Shown piece by piece: positions 9,631-16,763 of a stretch of 64,000 nucleotides of DNA (within the stretch, counting starts at the first letter, position 1; the number at the start of each line of letters is the position of its first letter). Both the position numbers and the translations under genes were made by a program. Origin of the DNA: CAVVDT01 sp963747005 (lineage in GTDB: Bacteria; Pseudomonadota; Alphaproteobacteria; Rhizobiales; Aestuariivirgaceae); the NCBI GenBank assembly GCA_963747005.1, contig CAVVDT010000004.1, positions 248,001 to 312,000 of the forward strand, in the 5' to 3' direction. The notes beneath the pieces are model-generated. The model saw only the letters and a program-made list of their open reading frames with translations, made no database searches and was not told the origin of the DNA.

Positions 9631-9965
9631 CACGCCTCCACTCCGCTCAGGAGGTCGAGTGTCTTGGTCGAATGTGCGAAGGCCGCCCCGGCGCGCATCT
9701 CTGCAGCGACCCAGATGGCTTCCATGATCTCATTGGCGCTTGCCCCTTCGCGGCGAGCAGCCTTCACATGGCCTTCGATGCACCAGGGGCATTGGGTGAC
9801 ATGCGCCACCGCAACGGCGATCAACTGCTTGGTGCGCGCATCCAGCGCACCTTTGGCGAAGACTGCCCGCGAGAATGCCTTGAAGGCATCATCGACATCT
9901 GGCGCGAGTGCATGCCTTTGCTCGGCATGCTCGCGTGTGGCCTTGGGATACTGGATGGCGGACAT
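9630..9965 (-). CDS. Carboxymuconolactone decarboxylase (AhpD-like) family protein
   Basis: A 111-residue all-helical AhpD-fold protein. The redox motif CPWC followed by IEGH at the expected distance (Cys-X2-Cys-X3-His) supports a peroxidase or thiol-disulfide role rather than true decarboxylation. The motif is preceded by ARTKQLIAVAVAHVTQ, typical of the family. It lies 12 bp from the hemerythrin-type gene upstream and overlaps DUF488 by one base. Likely part of the reactive-nitrogen defence operon. Confidence 0.88.
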   Translation of the reverse strand: MSAIQYPKATREHAEQRHALAPDVDDAFKAFSRAVFAKGALDARTKQLIAVAVAHVTQCPWCIEGHVKAARREGASANEIMEAIWVAAEMRAGAAFAHSTKTLDLLSGVEA

Positions 9966-9977
9966 GATGAGGCCCTT

Positions 9978-10454
9978 TCAGTGCCGCGGCTCGAACTGCG
10001 GAAACAGCACGTCGTTCTCGAGACTGATGTGCTCGTCGAGATCGGCAATAAAGGCTCCAAGACCCTGGTAAAGCGCGGTCCAGGTGCGGCACGCCTCGTC
10101 CGGGAGGGTGAGACCGCCGGTAATCTCGCGGATGCGCGCGATCTCGGCATCGTGGCCATCATGATCGGCACGCATCATTGCAATGGGGGCCTCGATGCCC
10201 GGTATCCCGCCGTTGCGCATGGCGGGAAAGAGGATCAGTTCCTCCTTTTTCATGTGCACCTCCATCTCGCCGGTCATGCGGCGAAGGATGGCGGCGAGAC
10301 CCGCGGGAACATCCGCGCCACCGGCATGGACCGCTTCAACCTTTTCTGCCAGGGCGGTGAGATCCGGCATCTGCTCCCGATGGCGGGCATGGTAGCGGGC
10401 CTCGATGTAGCGCGTCAGTTCAGCGGCATCGTGGATCGGGGCAACGTCGGTCAT
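9978..10454 (-). CDS. Hemerythrin-domain protein, iron-sulfur cluster repair (RIC/YtfE/DnrN) type
   Basis: A 158-residue protein with the di-iron hemerythrin pattern: N-terminal HARHREQMPDL, central EVHMKKEELILFPAM, HDGHDAEI, and the C-terminal DEHISLENDVLFPQF. This arrangement matches RIC proteins (YtfE, ScdA, DnrN), which repair NO-damaged Fe-S clusters. The N-terminal ScdA domain of some RICs, with its Cys pair, is missing. It sits between the truncated globin and the AhpD-like gene in the same operon. Confidence 0.85.
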   Translation of the reverse strand: MTDVAPIHDAAELTRYIEARYHARHREQMPDLTALAEKVEAVHAGGADVPAGLAAILRRMTGEMEVHMKKEELILFPAMRNGGIPGIEAPIAMMRADHDGHDAEIARIREITGGLTLPDEACRTWTALYQGLGAFIADLDEHISLENDVLFPQFEPRH

Positions 10455-10466
10455 CGGCTTTCTCCT

Positions 10467-10931
10467 TCAACGTAATTCGGCAGGATTTGAGATCGCATCT
10501 TGCTGTGTCGCTTGAACCGCGAGGTACAAGGACTGGGCAATCCGTTCGGCACGGTCGATGACGTGTGCCGCACCTTCGCGCGTGCAGGTCTCGCGCGCGG
10601 TTTGGCGGAAGAGGTCGAGCCAGCGCTCGAAATGCGCCCATCCCACCGGGAGGCTGGCGTGTTTCGGCATGGGCGCACCGTGATAGCACCCCGTCATCAG
10701 CGCCACCGATGACCAGAACTCGACCATCCTGTCGAGGTGCGCTTTCCAGTCCGTGATGCGTTCTTCGAAGATAGGGCCCAGCACCTGATCGCTGCGCACC
10801 CTGTCATAGAACCGGTGCACCAGTTCGCCGAGTTGTGCTTCATTCAGCCCCGTACGCGCCATCAGCTCGGCGGTCATTGCAGGACGGGCCGAACGGATCG
10901 GCACGTGTGTGGTCATGGCTTCGGTCGTCAC
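10467..10931 (-). CDS. Group III truncated hemoglobin
   Basis: A 154-residue globin. Recognisable features are LVHRFYDRVRSDQVLGPIFEE, the following DWKAHLDRMVEFWSSVALMTG (helices C to E), and HFERWLDLF with the proximal-His region. Group III truncated globins bind NO and O2 and are often found with NO-responsive regulators. As first gene of the operon it starts 43 bp from the palindromic operator at 10974-10996. An internal ATG at 10916 is another possible start. Confidence 0.88.
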   Translation of the reverse strand: MTTEAMTTHVPIRSARPAMTAELMARTGLNEAQLGELVHRFYDRVRSDQVLGPIFEERITDWKAHLDRMVEFWSSVALMTGCYHGAPMPKHASLPVGWAHFERWLDLFRQTARETCTREGAAHVIDRAERIAQSLYLAVQATQQDAISNPAELR

Positions 10932-10973
10932 GGCTAGGCTCGCTTGGGTGTTGCAATCCTGCTTATTCCCGTT

Positions 10974-10996
10974 AATAGGTATTGTAAATACCTATT
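10974..10996. promoter_or_regulatory. NsrR-type palindromic operator
   Basis: A perfect inverted repeat: arm AATAGGTATT (10974-10983), spacer GTA, arm AATACCTATT (10987-10996). Its 23-bp total length equals that of known NsrR operators. It lies between the divergent truncated-globin and Rrf2-regulator genes, 21 bp from the regulator start, so one site could repress both directions. A TTTACA string on the minus strand inside the palindrome could be a -35 box. Confidence 0.8.
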
Positions 10997-11016
10997 CAAT
11001 GCCGCAGGGTTGAACG

Positions 11017-11433
11017 ATGCGCCTCACCTCCTTCACCGACTACGGCTTGCGGATGCTCATGCGTATGGCGAGCGAGCCCGGCCGCGCATTCTCCACCGCC
11101 GAACTGGCGCAGGAGTTCCATCTGTCGCGAAACCACCTCAGCAAGATCATGCAATGCCTCGCTCAGGGCGGCATCGTCGCGACCCGGCGTGGCGGCAGCG
11201 GCGGCGCGACGCTGGCACGCAACCCACAAGAGCTCAGATTGGGTGATGTCGTGCGGCTGCTGGAGGAAGGCCAGGCCCTGGTGGAATGTTTCGCGGCCGA
11301 TGGCGGCAACTGCACCATCGCCGGGTGCTGCCGGCTCAAGGCACGCCTGCGTGCGGCCGAAGCTGCCTTCCTTACGCATCTCGATCGCTCGACGCTGGCC
11401 GACATTGCGCTCCCGGCTTCGGCCGCGGCCTGA
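11017..11433 (+). CDS. nsrR: Rrf2 family transcriptional regulator, NsrR-like NO sensor
   Basis: A 138-residue Rrf2 protein that starts MRLTSFTDYGLRMLM, nearly diagnostic for NsrR. The winged helix-turn-helix includes LSRNHLSKIMQCLA, and the wing has RRGGSGG. Cys91, Cys99 and Cys104 (plus Cys105) can hold an NO-sensitive Fe-S cluster; the spacing between the first two is larger than in E. coli NsrR. It is divergent from the seven-gene detoxification operon over a perfect palindrome, so autoregulation and repression of the operon are expected, with NO relieving repression. Confidence 0.88.
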   Translation: MRLTSFTDYGLRMLMRMASEPGRAFSTAELAQEFHLSRNHLSKIMQCLAQGGIVATRRGGSGGATLARNPQELRLGDVVRLLEEGQALVECFAADGGNCTIAGCCRLKARLRAAEAAFLTHLDRSTLADIALPASAAA

Positions 11434-12000
11434 GGGCACGGACTTTCCGACACAGGTTGCCAGTGTGGATCATCGGTGGTCTCGGTGATCGGGGCACAGC
11501 ACTATCGCGGCGTCGTCGGCGACCGGCCGACGCTTATTGGTGCAGGTGATGGAACGGTGTTCTGATGCTTGGTTAGCGGGGTCACTCAGTCGGGCTGTCG
11601 CGGGTGATGGTGTGGCTTTTGGGCGTTGCAGAGCGGATCTGGAACGAGACGAGCCTCACAGTCGGCACGTGTCGCGCGAAGTGGGTGGGCTTCGAACCAT
11701 GATGGCCGGCGGGGGCTCATTCGCGCGATTGGGGCTGTGTGGGCAACAAAGGGCATATCAGATGCATGGGAGCAGAATGAGCCGAATGAAACGGCGAAGA
11801 TACTGGCTATCCTTCTTGCGACCTTGCCGACACTCGGCATCTCAAATCAAAGCGCGATTACGCTGGTGCTCGACGATATGCTGCAGGCGGAGCGTCAATC
11901 CATCGCATCCAAGCGCACGCCTGCTGCAACCCCGGGCACTCCACGCGCCAGTGCACCTACAAAGTGCTAAATCTAACCACCTGAAATTGCGAGGAAATTT
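11434..12000. other. Gene-poor region between nsrR and tRNA-Met, with repeat
   Basis: About 570 bp. It contains the right copy of the imperfect direct repeat (11652-11756) and short open frames with no recognised family. One frame (about 11760-11967) encodes a 60-residue stretch with a hydrophobic segment (AILLATLPTLG) but no good ribosome-binding site. It sits directly downstream of the 3' end of a tRNA, a usual site for island insertion. Confidence 0.45.
11652..11756 (+). repeat. Right copy of the imperfect direct repeat flanking the NO-stress block
   Basis: The counterpart of 6184-6287, about 80% identical by eye. The two copies are 5.4 kb apart and enclose nnrS through nsrR. Confidence 0.65.
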
Positions 12001-12077
12001 TGGTAGCGGAGGAGGGACTCGAACCCCCGACACGCGGATTATGATTCCGCTGCTCTAACCAGCTGAGCTACTCCGCC
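12001..12077 (-). tRNA. tRNA-Met (CAT)
   Basis: A full cloverleaf can be folded on the minus strand: acceptor stem GGCGGAG with CTCCGCT, D arm with GCTCAGCTGGTTAGAGC, anticodon stem GCGGA/TCCGC around loop ATCATAA (anticodon CAT), T arm GGGGGTTCGAGTCCCTC, discriminator A and encoded CCA (12001-12003). The overall form resembles the elongator initiator-independent Met tRNA of alphaproteobacteria; a lysidine-modified Ile tRNA with CAT cannot be fully excluded. Confidence 0.93.
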
Positions 12078-12175
12078 CCACAGCGACAGGGGCCGATGCG
12101 GCCCTCTGGATTGCGGCGATATAGGGTTGCAGCGGCCGCCAAGTCAAGCGCCGCCGGATGCTTCGCGCGATGGCC

Positions 12176-12919
12176 TTATGCGGTTGCGTCGCGGATTTCG
12201 GCGCCGGTGCGCAAGCCTGCCCGGCGCGCCAGCTTGAGCGCCCTGGCGTTGGCCCCCGGTCCGGCCGGCTCCTTGGTGAAGCGCAGCATGGAGAACAGCC
12301 CGAAGGGTTTCAGCGATTCCGCATCGATCAGCCGCAGGCCGGCATTGCCGAGCAGCGTCTCCACCGGGAATTCCGGGCGGAAGCCGAGCGTCTCGGCAAA
12401 CCTTGCCATGCCCTTTTCCACCGCCCCGCGCACTCCGTGCTCCTGGCTGAAGTGGTTGACCACGATGACCTCGCCGCCCGGCCGGCACACCCGTTCCAGT
12501 TCGGCCATGACGCGGGTCGGATCCGGCACCACGGTGAGCACGAACATCGCCACCACCACATCGAAGCTGTTGTCGGCAAAGCGCATGGCCGAAGCATCCA
12601 TCTCGAGGATCGCCTCGACGTTCTTCAGCCGCCGGCGCTCGACGCGTTCGCGCGCCCGCTCCAGCATTTCCGGCGACAGATCGATGCCGGTGACCGTGAG
12701 ATGCGGGCGATAGCGTGCCAGCGACATGCCGGTGCCGACGCCCACTTCCAGCAGATGGCCCGACAGGCGGTTGATGTGCTCGACGGTGCGCATGCGCCCG
12801 GCATCCGCCACCAGCCCGAAGGTCATGTCGTAGACGGGCGCCCAGCGTTTGTACGCCAGCCTGACCGCGCCTTCGTCCATGTCGACGATCTTGCGCGCCG
12901 TTGCCTCTTGAATCTGCAT
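12176..12919 (-). CDS. Class I SAM-dependent methyltransferase, PmtA-like
   Basis: A 247-residue methyltransferase. The SAM motif I is LEVGVGTG (residues 57-64), followed by the acidic IDLSPEML motif and DASAMRFADNSFDVV. Together with WAPVYDMTFG near the N-terminus this resembles Rhodobacter-type phosphatidylethanolamine N-methyltransferase (PmtA) and UbiE relatives. The ATG at 12919 is preferred because a GAAAGGA sequence lies upstream and homology begins there; an in-frame start at 12949 would add ten unrelated residues. It lies 30 bp downstream of mnmA on the same strand. Lipid methylation is likely but not proven by sequence. Confidence 0.75.
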   Translation of the reverse strand: MQIQEATARKIVDMDEGAVRLAYKRWAPVYDMTFGLVADAGRMRTVEHINRLSGHLLEVGVGTGMSLARYRPHLTVTGIDLSPEMLERARERVERRRLKNVEAILEMDASAMRFADNSFDVVVAMFVLTVVPDPTRVMAELERVCRPGGEVIVVNHFSQEHGVRGAVEKGMARFAETLGFRPEFPVETLLGNAGLRLIDAESLKPFGLFSMLRFTKEPAGPGANARALKLARRAGLRTGAEIRDATA

Positions 12920-12949
12920 AGCCGTAGTGGTCCTTTCACCGCACCGCAT

Positions 12950-14167
12950 TCAACCCCGACCCGCGGCACAAACACCGGGTCCCGTTTCCCCGGTCCCGGG
13001 CCAGCCCTCGCCCGACACCGCTGCTATAAACCCGCCGCCGAGCACTGCCGCATCGGGACCGGGACGCTCATAGAATACGCACGCCTGTCCGGGAGAAATG
13101 CCGGCATCGCCATCATCGAGCGCCACCAGAATCTCTCCGTTGCTGATGGATAAACTAGCAGCGACGGCCGATCTGGTCGAGCGTATCTTGACAAAAACCC
13201 TTACCCGATCGTTTAGGCCGCCGATGGCCCCCTCGCCCATCCAGTTGACGTCACGGAGATGCAGGTACCTGCGGAAAAGGGCAGATTTTGGACCGACCTC
13301 GACGGTGCGGCTCGCCGCATCGAGACGGGTGACATATAGCGGCTCGCCGGCCGCCAGCTTGAGCCCGCGGCGCTGGCCGATGGTGAAATCGATGATGCCG
13401 TCATGGCGGCCCATTCGGCGGCCGTCCACATGCACGATGTCGCCCGGCTCGGCGCCCTGCGGCCTGAGGCGGCGGATGACGTCGCCATAGCGGCCCTCGG
13501 GCACGAAGCAGATGTCCTGGCTGTCGGGCTTGTCGGCCACCTCCAGTCCAAGCTCGCGGGCGATGTCGCGGGTCTCCGCCTTGGTCAGCCCGGCCAGCGG
13601 AAAGCGCAGGAAATCGAGTTGCTCGGGCGTCGTGGCGAAGAGGAAATAGCTCTGGTCGCGGGTGATGTCGGCCGGCGTTGCAAGCTGGCGTCCCCTGCCG
13701 TTGCGGCGCGGCCGGCTCGCCACGTAGTGGCCGGTGACCAGCGCCGCCGCGCCCAAGGCACGCGCCCGTTCCACCAGATCGGTGAACTTGACCGTCTGGT
13801 TGCAGCGCACGCACGGCACCGGCGTCTCACCCCTGAGATAGGCATCGGCGAAATCGTCGATCACCGCGGCGCGGAAGCGGCTTTCGTAATCGAGCACGTA
13901 GTGGGCGATACCGAGACGCGCCGCCACCCGGCGGGCATCGTGAATGTCGGCCCCGGCGCAGCACGAGCGCGAAGTGCTCACTGCCTGGCCGTGATCGTAG
14001 AGCTGCAGGGTGATGCCCACCGTCTCGTAGCCGGCCGCCGCGACTAGGCCGGCCGCTACCGAGGAATCGACGCCGCCCGACATGGCGACCACCACCCGCG
14101 TGGTGGCGGGATCGCCATCAAGGTCAAGTGCCCTGCGTACCTTGTCAGTGAGAACCGGATCGATCAT
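12950..14167 (-). CDS. mnmA: tRNA-specific 2-thiouridylase MnmA
   Basis: 405 residues. The PP-loop SGGVDSS (30-36) binds ATP; Cys122 within RCNQTVKF is the expected catalytic cysteine, and Cys220 in the DSQDICFVP motif is the partner that forms the disulfide or persulfide. The enzyme installs 2-thio at U34 of tRNA-Lys, -Glu and -Gln using sulfur relayed from a cysteine desulfurase. The C-terminus (about the last 20 residues, Gly/Pro-rich) is longer than usual and weakly conserved. It is divergent from sciP. Confidence 0.95.
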   Translation of the reverse strand: MIDPVLTDKVRRALDLDGDPATTRVVVAMSGGVDSSVAAGLVAAAGYETVGITLQLYDHGQAVSTSRSCCAGADIHDARRVAARLGIAHYVLDYESRFRAAVIDDFADAYLRGETPVPCVRCNQTVKFTDLVERARALGAAALVTGHYVASRPRRNGRGRQLATPADITRDQSYFLFATTPEQLDFLRFPLAGLTKAETRDIARELGLEVADKPDSQDICFVPEGRYGDVIRRLRPQGAEPGDIVHVDGRRMGRHDGIIDFTIGQRRGLKLAAGEPLYVTRLDAASRTVEVGPKSALFRRYLHLRDVNWMGEGAIGGLNDRVRVFVKIRSTRSAVAASLSISNGEILVALDDGDAGISPGQACVFYERPGPDAAVLGGGFIAAVSGEGWPGTGETGPGVCAAGRG

Positions 14168-14342
14168 CGTCCAGGCCGATTGCTGCGACTACGGCCGTTG
14201 ATATGGCGATTTCCGTTCCTTCACGCAACAGTTGCAGCGCCGTCAATGAGGTTTTTTGATCGTCGCGACAGCGGAAATCGCCTTGAGTTGTTCTGTTTTG
14301 AAGCACTCGGGGGTCTGGCGTTTTGAATTCGTTTGCAAACGC

Positions 14343-14357
14343 TTAGACCTTTCTTAA
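14343..14357 (+). promoter_or_regulatory. Candidate CtrA-binding box upstream of sciP
   Basis: TTAG, seven bases, then TTAA, 68 bp upstream of the sciP start. The CtrA consensus is TTAA-N7-TTAA, so this is one mismatch from ideal with exact spacing. In Caulobacter sciP is CtrA-activated. A perfect palindrome CGTTTGCAAACG (14330-14341) is directly adjacent. Confidence 0.5.
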
Positions 14358-14424
14358 AGTCAGGGGGTGTAGGCTTGGGCCTCGTTGCAGTGTTTTCAGT
14401 GTGTAGAGTTCAGGTGCCTAGCGT

Positions 14425-14700
14425 ATGTCAGGTCAGTTGCGTTCACGCGTCAATTACGTCATCGGGCCCGATGGCAGTCCCCTCACGGTAGCGGACCTTC
14501 CGCCGCCCGGCACGCGTCGCTGGGTGATCCGTCGCAAGGCCGAAGTGGTTGCCGCGGTGCGCGGCGGCCTGCTTTCGCTCGAGGAAGCCTGCCAGCGCTA
14601 CACGCTCACGGTGGAAGAATACCTGAGCTGGCAGCGCTCCATAGACCGCCACGGCCTGCCGGGTCTCAGAACCACCCGCATCCAGCATTACCGCGCCTGA
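14425..14700 (+). CDS. sciP: CtrA inhibitor SciP (DUF1153 family)
   Basis: A 91-residue helix-turn-helix protein. The conserved DUF1153 core is visible: YVIGPDGSPLT, DLPPP, then RWVIRRKAEVVAAVRGGLLS, and a C-terminal EEYLSWQRSIDRHGLPGLR. In Caulobacter SciP binds CtrA and blocks transcription of CtrA-activated promoters in the swarmer phase. The ctrA and chpT genes lie 5 and 8.5 kb away, so most of the CtrA output circuit is grouped here. A near-consensus CtrA box upstream suggests a negative feedback loop. Confidence 0.92.
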   Translation: MSGQLRSRVNYVIGPDGSPLTVADLPPPGTRRWVIRRKAEVVAAVRGGLLSLEEACQRYTLTVEEYLSWQRSIDRHGLPGLRTTRIQHYRA

Positions 14701-14796
14701 CCCCACGATCCAGGCGCCACCGTCTCCACCCACCCCCGGTGTCATCGTCGGGCCTGACCCGACGACTTAGGGGCTGCACACTCCGCACTCGCCCCC

Positions 14797-15333
14797 GTCA
14801 CCCCGTGGCCTGACCCCGGTCCATTCCGCCGGGGCCTCGCCATCCGTTGCGGCCATGGCGGCATGGATGCCGGTATCGAGTACCGGCACGACGACGGAGA
14901 GAGGCATGAATGAAAGCGTCGCACCCTTCAGACCCGTCACCCCGTGGCTCGACCACGGGGGCCATCCCGCCACGGCCTCAGCCAGCCGCAACGCCAGTGG
15001 AATGGATGCCGGTATCAAGTACCGGCATGACTGTGGAGAGAGGCAACAAACGAAAGCATCGCGCTTGTCTTCCGCCCCCACCCCGTCACCCCGTGGCTTG
15101 ACCACGGGGACCATTCCGCCAACGCCTCAACCAGTCGCGCGGTCAGCGGCATGGATGCCGGTATCAAGTACCGGCATGACGAAGGAATGGGATTCGCGGT
15201 CATGGTTCCGTCAATCACGGCCACCCGCCCCACCCCCGTCACCCCGTGGCTTGACCACGGGGTCTATTCCGCCAAGGCCCCAGCCAGCCGCGACGCCAGC
15301 GGCATGGATGCCGGTATCGAGTACCGGCATGAC
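14797..15333 (+). repeat. Four tandem-dispersed two-hairpin repeat units
   Basis: Four ~96-bp copies at about 14797-14893, 14936-15031, 15085-15180 and 15238-15333. Each has a first hairpin (CCCGTGG, loop CTTGA or similar, CCACGGG) followed about 50 bp later by a second (ATGCCGGTA, loop TCAAG or TCGAG, TACCGGCAT). Spacers of about 40-60 bp between copies are unrelated. Copy 1 has a degenerate first hairpin. The units are REP-like noncoding elements, related in design to those at 26966-27753. Confidence 0.85.
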
Positions 15334-15379
15334 GGTGGAGAGGAATGGGGAATAAATTGCAGAATATGGCAATCAAGTC

Positions 15380-15408
15380 TTGACAAGCGGACTAAATTGT
15401 TCTATGTT
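15380..15408 (+). promoter_or_regulatory. Consensus-like sigma-70 promoter
   Basis: A perfect TTGACA (15380-15385), 17-bp spacer, and TATGTT (15403-15408). This is the strongest promoter seen by eye in the window. No coding region follows for more than 650 bp, and the downstream sequence is rich in hairpins, so it probably drives a structured RNA starting near 15415. Confidence 0.6.
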
Positions 15409-15414
15409 CGTTCC

Positions 15415-15650
15415 ACCTGTCTCCCACTCCCGGGGCGTGGCTCGCGAGCCGTCCGGTCACGGGGAGGCAAGTGTGGCTCTCCGTTCCGCGTTGTGACGGA
15501 CAACGCTGAACCGGGGTGCGGGTGTGTCCTAGCTCAGGGGTCCGGATACTACGGTCCGGACGCGCGTGAAGGGCAGTGACCCTGACGGTGAACTGGTGCC
15601 GGCCGGCCTGCAATAGCCGTTATCCGGCATGCCCGTCAGGCGAGCAATTC
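15415..15650 (+). ncRNA. Candidate structured non-coding RNA
   Basis: Downstream of a consensus-like promoter, with no plausible ORF. Hairpins that can be drawn: CTCCC...CGTG with CACGGGGAG enclosing the palindrome GGCTCGCGAGCC; GCGTTGT-GACGG-ACAACGC; GTCCGGA...TCCGGAC; CAGT-ACC with GGT-ACTG. The 3' end is uncertain; TGCCGG and CCGGCA near 15595-15630 can pair. It has no RNase P, tmRNA or SRP signatures that I recognise. A 6S-like or novel trans-acting RNA is possible. Confidence 0.4.
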
Positions 15651-16069
15651 ATGTGTTAAAAACTCCAGCCGCCCGTCCACAAGGCCACGGGGAAAGCGCC
15701 GGCAAAGCGCACCCTCTACAACAGTCAAGCGCTGAGCTGGCGCTTTCCCCAACCCCCCGGGACCCTTCGCGGCCAAAACGCCAGCGGAGGCGAGAAGCCG
15801 TGCCTGCTCCCTCCCCCCTTGTGGGGGAGGGTCGGGGTAGGGGGTCATCACAGGAAAGTCCGAAGGGCCATATCCTCTTCACGGCCCCGCTATATCCGAA
15901 AGTCTGTCCCACGAGCCGCCAGCCTTTCATGCCTCGCGACCGCCACCCCCGGCCCCTCCCTGCAGAGGGGAAGCGCGCTGCGATCACCGCAAAGCTTGAC
16001 GCCCACTGCCCCGATCTGCGCTGATGCACGCAGGGGCACGGGGCAACAGCATAGGGGACGAACCTCACC
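15651..16069. other. Intergenic region with a perfect inverted repeat and a G-rich hairpin
   Basis: No gene is supported. GGGGAAAGCGCC (15689-15700) and its exact complement (15739-15750) enclose 38 bp. About 60 bp further on is CTCCCCC...GGGGGAG followed by a G-rich run (about 15808-15845), a pattern common in intergenic repeats of alphaproteobacteria. The rest shows no structure that I recognise. Confidence 0.5.
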
Positions 16070-16474
16070 ATGGCGGCATTGAAGGCGGGACTGACGGGCA
16101 TGGCCGACCTGATGGTCGGCACCAACGACACCGCCCCGCGCATCGGCTCGGGGCATATCGCGGTGCTGGCGACCCCGGTGATGATCTCGGTCATCGAGGC
16201 CGCGGCGCTGGCGGCGGTCGAACCCCATCTGGAGGCCGGCAAGCAAAGTCTCGGCACCCTGCTCGATGTCTCCCACATTGCCGCCACGCCGGTCGGCATG
16301 CGGGTGACGGCCACCGCCGAGCTGATCGAGGTCGACGGCCGCCATCTGACCTTCAGGGTGCGCGCCGAAGACGAGATCGAACTGATCGGCGAAGGCCTGC
16401 ACAAGCGCGTGGTGGTCGACGTCGCCCGCTTCGATCAGCGCCTGCGTGAAAAGCTGCAAAGACCGAGGACCTGA
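16070..16474 (+). CDS. Thioesterase family protein, FlK-like hotdog fold
   Basis: 134 residues. The pattern LATPVMISVIEAAA followed by VSHIAATPVGM matches the FlK (fluoroacetyl-CoA thioesterase) type of hotdog proteins; Thr34, Glu41-42 region and His69 correspond to the Thr/Glu/His triad of FlK. The natural substrate of such chromosomal homologues is generally unknown, so a general acyl-CoA hydrolase is the safer call. A GDCCVxC protein gene follows after two bases and is probably co-transcribed. Confidence 0.8.
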   Translation: MAALKAGLTGMADLMVGTNDTAPRIGSGHIAVLATPVMISVIEAAALAAVEPHLEAGKQSLGTLLDVSHIAATPVGMRVTATAELIEVDGRHLTFRVRAEDEIELIGEGLHKRVVVDVARFDQRLREKLQRPRT

Positions 16475-16476
16475 CC

Positions 16477-16698
16477 ATGGTCATTCTCACCTCCACCCTC
16501 ACCTGCCCGCACTGCGGCCACGCCGAAACCGAGACCATGCCGCAAGACGCCTGCCAGTGGTTCTACGACTGCAAGGGCTGCGGCGCCGTTCTGAAGCCCC
16601 TGCCCGGCGATTGCTGCGTCTTCTGCTCCTACGGCACTGTGCCCTGCCCGCCGAAGCAGACCGGCGACGATTGCTGCGGTGATCGTCAGGGATCTTGA
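16477..16698 (+). CDS. GDCCVxC domain small protein
   Basis: 73 residues with two zinc-ribbon-like pairs (CPHCGH, CKGCGA) and the family-defining GDCCVFCSYG. Homologues elsewhere sometimes contain selenocysteine in this motif; here only cysteines are present. The function is unknown; the many cysteines suggest metal binding or thiol redox chemistry. Its ATG lies two bases after the stop of the thioesterase gene. Confidence 0.8.
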   Translation: MVILTSTLTCPHCGHAETETMPQDACQWFYDCKGCGAVLKPLPGDCCVFCSYGTVPCPPKQTGDDCCGDRQGS

Positions 16699-16763
16699 GG
16701 CAATGGACTTCTGCACTGCGCCTTGATAGCGAGACGTCGGGGACCTGCAAGCAAAGGCTGACC

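Noticed and set aside
11760..11967. Small ORF with a hydrophobic stretch upstream of tRNA-Met
   Set aside because: No ribosome-binding site or recognised family; it overlaps the edge of the direct repeat and is left as unannotated sequence.
14797..15333. Regular repeats that might be a CRISPR array
   Set aside because: Units are ~96 bp with two internal hairpins, spacers are variable, there are only four copies and no cas genes are present.
15415..15650. tmRNA, RNase P RNA or SRP RNA
   Set aside because: The characteristic conserved segments of these RNAs were not found by eye; only a generic candidate RNA is reported.
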